Shown piece by piece: positions 62,501-64,000 of a DNA stretch of 64,000 bases. Within the stretch, counting starts at the first letter, position 1. Every line of letters starts with the position of its first letter. The position numbers were made by a program, and so were the translations under genes. The stretch is taken from the NCBI RefSeq assembly GCF_019925205.1, contig NC_083560.1, positions 59,628,270 through 59,692,269 of the forward strand. Direction: 5' to 3'. The notes beneath the pieces were generated by a model. The model ran no database searches. It was not told where the DNA came from and worked only from the letters and a program-made list of their open reading frames with translations. Source of the stretch: Metopolophium dirhodum (lineage: Eukaryota; Arthropoda; Insecta; Hemiptera; Aphididae).

Positions 62501-63179
62501 TTATTTTATTTATCATAATTTAATAGTATTACCTACTGTTTTATGTATAATAATTATGTATGATCATATGAGTTTTCTAATATTTATCATACTATTAATT
62601 AAACCAGCATTCCGGATAGATATTTAAAATTATTATACTTTTCGGTACCTAAATTATCTGGATCCGGTACCGAAATTATTTGGAACCGATACCTTTAATT
62701 TGTTTATCAAAAAACCAGAACCGAACCGGAACTATTTTCTATTTTTAGAGAACCAGTACCGGAACCGATACCGATAAATTCAAAAGGTCCCGTCCCTGAA
62801 ATGTACAGCTATATTATTCATGAGAATATTAAAATATTGTACACGTTTCGACTGTGTAACTACTAACTACCCAATCGTTTAGTGTTTAAACGTTTTAATT
62901 GTGTGATTTTTGTCCTCAGAACGACACGGTCTCAGAGAAGCGAAAAAAACTGAACAGATCCAGATGAAAATCATCAACTCTTTGCGGGAACACATCACTT
63001 ACAGCATGTCCGATTCGCAGCGCAAATCTTATTACTTCTCGAGACTGCTCGCAAAACTGACCGAGTTGCGTTCACTCAGCCTGCAGGGTCTCCAGCGGAT
63101 ATTCTACCTGAAACTGGAAGACCTGGTGCCCGCACCGCCGTTAATTGAGAACATGTTCATTGCTAGTTTACCATTTTGA
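6794..63179 (+). CDS. Hr38: HR38 (NR4A-class orphan nuclear receptor), gene span of 8 coding exons
   Basis: The coding sequence joins 6794-6815, 10464-10549, 46154-47163, 54152-54372, 57846-58147, 59615-59817, 60187-60365 and 62920-63179, giving 760 residues. Every junction uses GT-AG and the phases agree throughout. In order the protein has a short N-terminus, a Gln/His-rich A/B region (about residues 37-420), a DNA-binding domain (first finger Cys 425, 428, 442, 445; second finger Cys 461, 467, 477, 480), a C-terminal extension with RTDSLKGRRGRLP, and a ligand-binding domain (about 548-760) ending ENMFIASLPF. From family knowledge, NR4A receptors bind NBRE sites as monomers, partner RXR/USP, lack a normal ligand pocket, and are induced by neuronal activity and ecdysteroid signalling. 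The NR4A assignment rests on near-identity, recognised from memory, with insect HR38 in the fingers and LBD. Exons 1-2 are less certain than exons 3-8. Confidence 0.93.
7501..8087. repeat. 293/294-bp direct tandem duplication (flank plus half of a hAT-type element)
   Basis: Bases 7501-7793 and 7794-8087 are nearly identical. Each unit starts with about 70 bp of ordinary flanking DNA (ataatgtgcaagttatacc...), then the target-site copy CTTTATAC, then the first half of the AACCGG-rich element. The duplication therefore happened after the element inserted and copied flank, target site and 5' terminal repeat together. Confidence 0.85.
7578..8306. mobile_element. Non-autonomous hAT-type element, AACCGG-rich family, with 8-bp target duplication
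   Basis: The element ends in imperfect terminal inverted repeats (TAGAGGCTGGAAC at the left, CAGGGACTGGAATC as complement of the right end). It is flanked by perfect 8-bp copies of CTTTATAC at 7570-7577 and 8307-8314; a third copy at 7863-7870 precedes the internal duplicate. The original element was probably 7871-8306 (436 bp) before tandem duplication. It is full of AACCGGAACC-type motifs and has no transposase. CAGGG-like ends and 8-bp duplications are the hAT pattern. Related copies lie at about 57205-57585 and 62131-62798. Confidence 0.75.
10464..10549 (+). CDS. Hr38: HR38 coding exon 2 (86 nt)
   Basis: The acceptor is TTTGTTTCAG|GA and the donor CAG|GTTAGA. The exon is open throughout in the phase set by exon 1 and exits in phase 0, as exon 3 needs. 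It encodes residues 8-36, a Ser/Pro-rich stretch ending in MLLFQTQ. Joined to exon 3 this gives MLLFQTQTSFTPSSFAELL, which matches the MLLLQ...TSF...FADLL beginning typical of insect HR38 proteins as I remember them. That match is the strongest evidence that this small exon, 35 kb from the next, belongs to the gene. Met30 (ATG at 10529) is a plausible alternative start for shorter isoforms. Confidence 0.82.
13759..13920. mobile_element. hAT-type MITE (162 bp), perfect 8-bp target duplication
   Basis: The termini CATTGGCGCAAAT and (complement of right end) CATAGGCGCAAAT are inverted repeats. CCCGAGCT occurs at both flanks, 13751-13758 and 13921-13928. Immediately inside the ends sit a long G run and a matching C run. 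It is too short to encode protein. Confidence 0.85.
14470..14620 (+). repeat. Fragment related to the TACAGGGT-ended repeat
   Basis: The stretch with ATTGATATTTAAAAAAATTG, TACTTGACTTATATAA and TTTTTGCCATCAAAACTAC resembles the interior of the elements at 17.15 and 60.93 kb. No termini were found. Confidence 0.4.
15140..15445. promoter_or_regulatory. GC/CpG-rich island in intron 2
   Basis: This 300-bp block (GACGCGGGTG, CCGCCAGCCCGGCAGCCGACC and an 18-C run near 15255-15272) stands out sharply from its AT-rich surroundings. No coding exon compatible with Hr38 was seen. An enhancer or alternative promoter is possible; composition is the only evidence. Confidence 0.3.
17146..17624. mobile_element. 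TIR element with GGAAGACCTGAC / CAGGGTG-type ends
   Basis: The left end carries TAACGGAAGACCTCAC. The right end, complemented, reads TACAGGGTGCCATAGGAAGACCTGAC. The related copy at 60927 has TACAGGGTTTAACGGAAAGACCTGAC, which ties the two ends together as inverted repeats. The left 10 bases are degraded, so the boundary is approximate. The superfamily is not recognised and no protein is encoded. Confidence 0.5.
19271..19471. mobile_element. Probable hAT-type MITE (201 bp)
   Basis: The element begins CAGTGTTGTGACC and ends GCCAACACTG, giving a CAGTGTTG terminal inverted repeat. No clean target duplication was found, so it is old or the boundaries are slightly off. A similar CAGTGCTG start lies near 12976 beside ATCTAGATAA motifs shared with this element. 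Confidence 0.5.
20372..21480. mobile_element. hAT-type element (1109 bp) with perfect 8-bp target duplication, containing another repeat
   Basis: The ends are CAGTGACGTATTTATGGGG and (complement) CAGGGGCGTATATAGG. TCCCGATG flanks both sides at 20364-20371 and 21481-21488. It interrupts a 44-bp tandem repeat, whose next units resume at 21489. About half of its interior (20690-21255) is a copy of the unclassified family found elsewhere in the window. No transposase frame survives. Confidence 0.85.
20690..21255 (+). repeat. Copy of unclassified interspersed family, inside the hAT-type element
   Basis: It starts with GTGGATAAGTGGATGTCGC and TACAGTAGGTTACAAGTGGG. It continues with ACCTATTTACGTGGAGCCTTG and the AAACAGCTCAAAAAGAGTC block. 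The same order is seen reversed at 41.16-41.93 kb and partly at 48.9-49.3 kb. Confidence 0.7.
21489..21610. repeat. 44-bp tandem repeat, about 2.75 units
   Basis: Units begin at 21489, 21533 and 21577. Each has GTAA-T/A-CTCTCCC followed by CCAGTACTAC. A further partial unit (GTAAACTCTCCCGATG) lies at 20356-20371 on the other side of the inserted hAT-type element. Confidence 0.7.
22990..23386. mobile_element. hAT-type MITE (397 bp), near-perfect 8-bp target duplication
   Basis: The ends are CAGTGGCATAACTGG and (complement) CAGTGGTGTAATTGC. Flanks are ACTATTAT at 22982-22989 and ATTATTAT at 23387-23394, 7 of 8 matching. G-run and C-rich subterminal blocks follow the same pattern as at 13759 and 20372. 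The overlapping open frame at 23294-23497 is not a gene. Confidence 0.75.
24750..25445 (-). repeat. Copy of unclassified interspersed family, reversed
   Basis: CAGAATCGTTTTTCGTATAC at 25315 and CATTGAATTCAAATTTAACA nearby match the copy at 41.8 kb. GTGAATCTAGTTGGT... and TTTTTGGTGTAATTCTAAA match 41.2-41.4 kb. It is diverged and the middle is shortened. Confidence 0.6.
26471..26641 (+). pseudogene. Remnant of a MULE/ZSWIM-type transposase N-terminal segment
   Basis: A 56-codon open stretch starts HYPRQRRLDSDAKSIASKLV, continues with KVNTKILLNELMAQHNKVIT and LKDMHNL, and stops at TAA. The Y-P-x-Q-R-R-L block followed by two helices and a KVxTLKDxHN motif resembles, from memory, the region before the catalytic domain in ZSWIM1/3-like proteins of Mutator transposase descent. 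No start codon or catalytic DDE region is present. It sits inside the 1129-bp MULE. Confidence 0.5.
26706..26860 (+). pseudogene. Frameshifted PHD/RING-like zinc-finger remnant inside the MULE
   Basis: The frame reads WICKYCNEDS, then CC, then ELFHFKC. After a run of nine A at 26812-26820 the pattern resumes one frame over as WFCSICK. Together W-x-C-x2-C ... F-H-x2-C ... W-x-C-x2-C is the layout of a PHD-type finger. The last pair is out of frame, presumably because of A-run slippage. It may be the C-terminal domain of the parental element's protein. A PHD label is inference. Confidence 0.45.
27740..28175. promoter_or_regulatory. GC-rich island in intron 2 with (CGG)n tracts; possible alternative first exon
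   Basis: A run of about ten CGG units lies at 27758-27785 and more CGG/GGC blocks at 28014-28050. A short open frame from ATG 27962 reads MGSEYQGRMDYSLLFYSS, then an Ala-rich stretch and WVPPALL, ending at CTCG|GTATTA. That donor leaves phase 1, which does not fit exon 3 (phase 0) or exon 4 (phase 2). As a coding first exon of Hr38 it is therefore doubtful. An untranslated or regulatory role, or an unrelated gene, remains possible. Confidence 0.3.
28288..28347. other. Short imperfect hairpin (18-bp arms)
   Basis: TACGTAATACCATTGAGT at 28288-28305 pairs with ACTCAATGGTAATACGTA at 28330-28347, with two mismatches and a 24-nt loop. Function is unknown. Confidence 0.6.
29407..29735. repeat. 41-bp minisatellite, about 8 units
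   Basis: Units start every 41 bp at 29407, 29448, 29489, 29530, 29571, 29612, 29653 and (decayed) 29694. Each contains AACGCAAAACTTGAATAACG followed by TTTYAATTCTAAATAACGATA. Units from 29448 on alternate between TTTCAATT and TTTTAATT or its variant, which suggests an 82-bp dimer as the unit of amplification. Confidence 0.9.
35334..35351. repeat. Poly-A tract
   Basis: An unbroken run of about 18 A, with no repeat body recognisable upstream. Confidence 0.8.
36242..36274. repeat. (TA)n microsatellite
   Basis: About 16 TA units in an uninterrupted run. Confidence 0.9.
37031..37497 (+). mobile_element. Helitron-like non-autonomous repeat
   Basis: It begins A|TCTCTAATATAAACAATTC followed by CTCGTGTCAC and the phrase ACGGCTTGACCGATTCTTATG. 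It ends ...GATCAGGATCAGTTAG|T. This arrangement (TC start, ACCGATT...GAAATTTTGTG block, AGCAACGAAG...AGYTAG|T end, insertion between A and T) is that of widespread arthropod Helitron-like repeats. A related 5' part lies at 45590. Confidence 0.5.
39401..39605. mobile_element. hAT-type MITE (205 bp), related to the copy at 58325
   Basis: It starts CAGGGATCACAAATTAATA, close to the complement of the right end of the 58325-58540 element. Its other end complemented is CACGGATTAC. Flanks GCCTACAG (39393-39400) and GCCTATAG (39606-39613) match at 7 of 8 bases. Confidence 0.6.
41160..41935 (-). repeat. Copy of unclassified interspersed family, reversed
   Basis: Read in reverse it runs from GTGGGCAAGTGGGTGTCACTC through ACGATTCTGAGCGAAGTCTG and ACGTGGAACCTTG to the CCGTAAACATTTC block. 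Order and content are those of the 20.69-kb copy, continuing into sequence also seen at 24.8 kb and 49.8 kb. Confidence 0.7.
42500..42600. repeat. Possible DNA-transposon terminus (CAGTAGGGTGACC)
   Basis: CAGTAGGGTGACCATGAGTC followed by TCCCGTTTGAAAC and, 60 bp on, its partial complement CAAACGGGACGG look like a transposon end with subterminal inverted motifs. The partner end was not located. Confidence 0.3.
43320..43905. promoter_or_regulatory. CpG-rich island in intron 2, 2.2 kb upstream of the A/B-domain exon
   Basis: CpG-dense blocks (CCGGAGATCGCGGTCCGC, GACACGCCCGCCGTCGACGCG) stand out from the flanks. A TCAGT initiator-like motif lies at 43367-43371. It could be an alternative promoter giving shorter HR38 forms starting at Met114 of exon 3, or an enhancer. 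A good donor, AAG|GTAAAT at 44021, follows. Only composition and position support this. Confidence 0.3.
45590..45830 (+). repeat. Helitron-like repeat, 5' part
   Basis: TCTAATATATAAAAATCTCG, CTAACGGCTTAACCGATTC and GGTCGTAAAGTATTTTTCAC match the 37.03-kb element in order. The 3' end is not recognisable. Confidence 0.5.
45998..46064. repeat. hAT-type terminus with C-run, 90 bp upstream of exon 3
   Basis: The stretch ends CGTAAATACGCCACTGA after a C-rich tract (46026-46046), mirroring the CAGTGRCGTATTTA-plus-G-run left end of the 20372 element. The other end was not found. Confidence 0.45.
46154..47163 (+). CDS. Hr38: HR38 coding exon 3: Gln/His-rich A/B (AF-1) region
   Basis: The acceptor is CACGTTGCAG|ACC and the donor CCAG|GTGAGT. 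The exon encodes residues 37-372 and two bases of codon 373. It opens with TSFTPSSFAELLSGSYSEL. It then has LPSFQETY and FKMEEDYG, matching the LPSF(S/E)xF/Y and FK(V/M)E(D/E) blocks of NR4A A/B regions, which support AF-1 and cofactor contact. Two long Gln tracts (about 15-17 residues each, near residues 148-165 and 260-277) alternate with His-rich and Pro-rich stretches. A mixture of CAA and CAG codons suggests repeat-driven growth. Two other forward frames stay open through the CA-rich tracts, but these are shadows. The minus-strand frames are likewise poly-Leu/Val shadows. Met114 (46385) is the next internal in-frame ATG. Confidence 0.92.
46460..46560. repeat. CAA/CAG trinucleotide tract in the Hr38 coding sequence (first)
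   Basis: CAC/CAT codons lead into a run of CAA and then CAG codons that encodes the first polyglutamine tract. Length polymorphism between individuals is expected from such tracts in general. Confidence 0.8.
46846..46930. repeat. CAC/CAG trinucleotide tract in the Hr38 coding sequence (second)
   Basis: A His run (CACCAC...) is followed by about 16 CAG/CAA codons encoding the second polyglutamine tract. Confidence 0.8.
47191..47506. mobile_element. Foldback MITE (316 bp) beside the exon 3 donor
   Basis: The ends are inverted: AGCCTTGGAAGTTGTAGGAGC at the left, and its near-complement GCTCCTACAACTTCCAAGACC at the right. Flanking TTATTA tracts may hide the target duplication. The element starts 27 bp after the last base of exon 3. 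No superfamily is recognised. Confidence 0.65.
47640..47720. repeat. Small fragment related to the unclassified family
   Basis: CAATGGAGAGAGAAACGATGG and GAAGCGATTCTGAGCGATAA resemble the GATTCTGAGCGAAG segment of the longer copies. Confidence 0.3.
48905..50150 (+). repeat. Longest copy of the unclassified family, with an internal ~547-bp direct repeat
   Basis: A segment with TGTCAAAATTTGAACTTTAA...AAACAGCTCAAAA...TTATGGTGTATAGRAAATG occurs twice, near 49020-49275 and 49567-49815, offset by about 547 bp. The copy ends CACACATCATTGTAAAATCA...CTTCGCTCAGAATC. Two short open frames (49163-49387, 49709-49936) cover the duplicated part and look alike only because the DNA is duplicated. No recognisable protein is encoded. 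Confidence 0.65.
50784..51023 (+). mobile_element. 5S rRNA-derived SINE (SINE3-like)
   Basis: The body from 50791 contains GAGTAAGCAATGGCCGC followed by AGTTCTCGGATGGGTGACCA and CCCGGG. This is the order and spacing of the box A, intermediate element and box C of the 5S rRNA internal promoter (AAGCA...GG, TTAGTACTTGGATGGGTGACC). It then has a unique 3' body and an A-rich tail, TAATGAAAAAAAATG. AATGTTG flanks it at 50784-50790 and 51017-51023, a 7-bp target duplication. It is not an rRNA gene: the 5' half does not resemble 5S and the spacer-like tail does not belong to one. Confidence 0.65.
52535..52635. mobile_element. pogo/Tc1-mariner-type MITE (101 bp)
   Basis: The ends are CAGTGAAACCTCTC and (complement) CAGTAAAATCTCTC, with TA on each side (52533-52534 and 52636-52637). 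Such CAGT-starting ends with TA duplications are typical of pogo/Tigger relatives. Confidence 0.7.
54037..54062. repeat. (CT)n tract near the exon 4 acceptor
   Basis: About 11 CT units lie 90-115 bp upstream of the exon 4 acceptor. It may act as extra polypyrimidine sequence, but this is only inference. Confidence 0.8.
54152..54372 (+). CDS. Hr38: HR38 coding exon 4: end of A/B region and first zinc finger
   Basis: The acceptor is TTTACAG|C, where the C completes a Ser codon begun in exon 3, and the donor is AAAG|GTAAGC. It encodes residues 373-447. After a Pro/Ala/Ser-rich linker comes QLCAVCGDTAACQHYGV and then RTCEGCKG. The four zinc-binding cysteines are residues 425, 428, 442 and 445. 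CEGCKG is the P-box that reads the AGGTCA-type half-site. The exon ends inside the Gly codon of CEGCKG/FFKR, a typical nuclear-receptor intron position. Confidence 0.97.
56671..57110. repeat. Long foldback (about 200-bp inverted arms, ~45-nt loop)
   Basis: The left arm (56671-56871) and right arm (56917-57110) are diverged inverted copies. Matching landmarks are CATACGTACGACATAGC and its counterpart GCTATGTCGTACGTGCG, TTGATATTAGAGTGAATTTA, and GGTGTTCTCTTGATCG with CGAGAGAACACGG. In the transcript it would form a long imperfect duplex. It may be a foldback transposon; no target duplication was found. Confidence 0.7.
57205..57585. mobile_element. AACCGG-rich hAT-type element, 5'-truncated copy
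   Basis: From TTAAGAACCAGAACCGG to AGGTTCCAGTCCCTG it follows the right two thirds of the 7.9-8.3-kb element. The left end and target duplication are missing. It ends 260 bp before the second-zinc-finger exon. Confidence 0.7.
57846..58147 (+). CDS. Hr38: HR38 coding exon 5: second zinc finger, C-terminal extension and hinge
   Basis: It encodes residues 447-547, beginning with FFKRTVQKGSKYVC. Second-finger cysteines are residues 461, 467, 477 and 480; the D-box is CPVDKRRRNRC. RTDSLKGRRGRLPSKPK forms the T/A-box extension that lets NR4A monomers bind the AA upstream of AGGTCA. The hinge continues with SPPSPPVSLITALVRAHVD and leaves at TCGCAG|GTGACA in phase 0. GC content is much higher than in neighbouring introns. 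Other open frames over the same bases, on both strands, are shadows. Confidence 0.98.
58325..58540. mobile_element. hAT-type MITE (216 bp)
   Basis: The left end is CGGGGGTCACC and the right end, complemented, is CAGGGGTCATC. Flanks TTATAGAC (58317-58324) and CTATAGAC (58541-58548) match at 7 of 8 bases. GGCGGCCCGCGGAC and GGCCCGCG motifs inside are common in hAT subterminal DNA. The 85-codon frame across it is chance. Confidence 0.75.
59404..59438. other. Short hairpin, 11-bp perfect stem
   Basis: ACCCAACTCTA at 59404-59414 pairs with TAGAGTTGGGT at 59428-59438 around a 13-nt loop. It lies 60 bp after a TACAGGGTG motif like the ends of the 17.1- and 60.9-kb repeats, so it may be part of a decayed element. 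Confidence 0.6.
59615..59817 (+). CDS. Hr38: HR38 coding exon 6: start of ligand-binding domain
   Basis: It encodes residues 548-614 and two bases of Arg615. It starts YHEPKPFEPLITEAEKIQQF and contains the LBD signature SDQDLLFQSASLELFVLRLAYR (residues about 593-615), which is nearly invariant in NR4A receptors. The donor is TACAG|GTACGT. The loop after AEKIPGF (KTLCKS) differs from the fly form that I remember, a modest lineage difference. Confidence 0.97.
59818..60186 (+). other. Hr38 intron 6 (369 bp)
   Basis: This is the shortest intron, AT-rich. The acceptor is TTACTCTAG|G. Nothing else was seen in it. Confidence 0.8.
60187..60365 (+). CDS. Hr38: HR38 coding exon 7: middle of ligand-binding domain
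   Basis: It encodes residues 615-674 and one base of Glu675, beginning RTKYADTKLIFCNGVVL. It then has RSFGDWLQAILDFSQSLHSL and the helix 8-9 motif CLCALTLIT. The donor is ATCACAG|GTATAC. This segment aligns without gaps to insect HR38 as I remember it. Confidence 0.97.
60927..61240 (+). repeat. TACAGGGT-ended repeat, left part
   Basis: TACAGGGTTTAACGGAAAGAC is followed by ATGACAAAAATTGTGAAAAT and TGATGTCAGGAAGTTCCC, matching the 17.15-kb element in order. The right end is absent. Confidence 0.55.
62131..62798. mobile_element. AACCGG-rich hAT-type element (668 bp) with expanded internal array
   Basis: The left end is CAGGCACTGGAACC; the right end resembles GGTTCCAGTCCCTG with small losses. 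Flanks AAACGTAG (62123-62130) and AAATGTAC (62799-62806) match at 6 of 8 bases. The right half follows the 8.09-8.31-kb and 57.3-57.6-kb copies. It is longer because of the 35-bp array. Confidence 0.7.
62161..62475. repeat. 35-bp tandem array, 8 full units plus a partial one
   Basis: Units start exactly every 35 bp at 62161, 62196, 62231, 62266, 62301, 62336, 62371, 62406 and 62441. Each carries ATTCCGGAACCGGAACC and an AT-rich spacer ending AATAAATAAA. Base differences between units are few. Confidence 0.95.
62920..63179 (+). CDS. Hr38: HR38 coding exon 8: C-terminal LBD and AF-2, stop codon
   Basis: It encodes residues 675-760 and the TGA at 63177-63179. It begins ERHGLREAKKTEQIQMKII, continues with LRSLSLQGLQRIFYLKLEDL, and ends LIENMFIASLPF. 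The final helix carries the AF-2 position and the LPF tail typical of NR4A proteins. Total length (760 aa) is within the range expected for insect HR38, whose A/B region varies. Confidence 0.97.
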
Positions 63180-63381
63180 AAAACACGATCATCCATATTA
63201 TGTAACATAAAATCATCGAAGTGAATACGATTTTCTTGATATCTGGCAACCGTTAATAATTATATCTATTCTATTCTGTTGTACCTATATACTTATACGT
63301 ATATTATTGTTACCTACATCAATACTTAAATAGCGTATAGTATTATTATACGTAAGAGAGCGTGTTTCATTATTATTATTA

Positions 63382-63435
<54 letters not shown>

Positions 63436-64000
63436 TTATTTGTATTAATACTTTTATTTTATTTTTTCGTTGAGTTTCGATATTGACAATTTATCCAAGA
63501 CCGGTACAAAGATCCTCTTAAAGTCTAGGCCAAATAACTATTGTAGCAAATTTTGTTGGCCCCCTGTTATGTAATAACACCAAAAAATGAAAACAACACT
63601 AACAAATTCAAGGCATAGGATTCATAAGCAAATGTTCCACAGGCACGTCTCCAGTTTTTCACGACCTCCAAAAACCCTCAATCCCGGCTTGCAAATATCA
63701 CGAACAATTTGATATTTTTACAAACACATTTTATACCATGTTTAAAAATATTTCGAGGTTTAGGTCATATAGTATTGTATATTATGCTTGTACAAACTAT
63801 TATAGACTTATAACCCACAAGAGCACTTTACTTAATATGATGTCCAACTAATTTTATGGAATTCTGAACACTCTGTACAAATTATATTTTATGCACACAC
63901 ATATTATTATGATGTATTAAATTTACTATTTAGTAACAATACCTATTGTATTTGCCATTTATGCGTTTAGCCTACTTTTATTGATATATGTATATTATTA
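63180..64000 (+). other. Hr38 3' UTR and downstream DNA
   Basis: After the stop there is AT-rich sequence with a long (TTA)n tract. No canonical AATAAA was found in the remaining 820 bp; ATTAAA at 63916 is a possible variant signal. The 3' end of the transcript cannot be placed and may lie beyond the window. Confidence 0.45.
63366..63440. repeat. (TTA)n microsatellite in the probable 3' UTR
   Basis: TTA units run almost uninterrupted for about 75 bp, broken by a few TTT insertions. Confidence 0.9.

Larger units (their letters stand above)
60366..62919 (+). other. Hr38 intron 7 (2.6 kb)
   Basis: It contains the 5' part of a TACAGGGT-ended repeat (60927-61240) and a 668-bp AACCGG-rich element with a 35-bp tandem array (62131-62798). 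The interval 61250-62122 is AT-rich without recognisable content. The acceptor is TTTGTCCTCAG|AA, 120 bp after the end of the element. Confidence 0.7.

Overview
The window is animal nuclear DNA, very AT-rich, with short TAGGTACCTA-type motifs and an insect-type receptor gene. Base composition and repeats suggest an aphid (Hemiptera: Aphididae); this is inference, because no species-diagnostic gene is present. There is one convincing protein-coding gene, on the + strand. It spans almost the whole window and encodes the NR4A-class orphan nuclear receptor HR38 (the insect relative of NGFI-B/Nurr1).

Eight coding exons could be assembled by matching splice sites and phases: 6794-6815, 10464-10549, 46154-47163, 54152-54372, 57846-58147, 59615-59817, 60187-60365 and 62920-63179. 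Together they give 2283 nt, which is 760 codons plus a TGA stop, with no phase conflict. The first two exons are tiny (22 and 86 nt). The third is a large Gln/His-rich activation-domain exon behind a 35.6-kb intron. Exons 4 and 5 split the two zinc fingers of the DNA-binding domain at CEGCKG/FFKR. Exons 5-8 carry the C-terminal extension, hinge and ligand-binding domain, which ends in the NR4A-type LPF tail.

Region by region: 1-5.8 kb is upstream non-coding DNA with a 661-bp hAT-type element and a repeat copy. 5.87-6.79 kb is a GC/CpG-rich block, the likely promoter and 5' UTR. Intron 1 (6816-10463) holds a tandemly duplicated hAT-type element. Intron 2 (10550-46153) is a repeat landscape. 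It holds several hAT-type elements with 8-bp target duplications, a 1.1-kb Mutator-like deletion derivative with 90-bp inverted repeats and remnants of a zinc-finger protein, a 41-bp minisatellite, Helitron-like repeats, copies of an unclassified family, and three GC-rich islands that could be regulatory. Introns 3-7 hold a foldback MITE 27 bp from a splice donor, a 5S-rRNA-derived SINE, a pogo-like MITE, a 440-bp foldback, and two further copies of the AACCGG-rich element. One of those contains a 35-bp tandem array.

HR38 is a transcription factor, so the gene acts alone here. The long intron and its islands are the obvious place for its control elements. I found no rRNA, tRNA, CRISPR or bacterial operon, and no second intact gene. 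Everything was read by eye: homology calls rest on recognised motifs, not searches.
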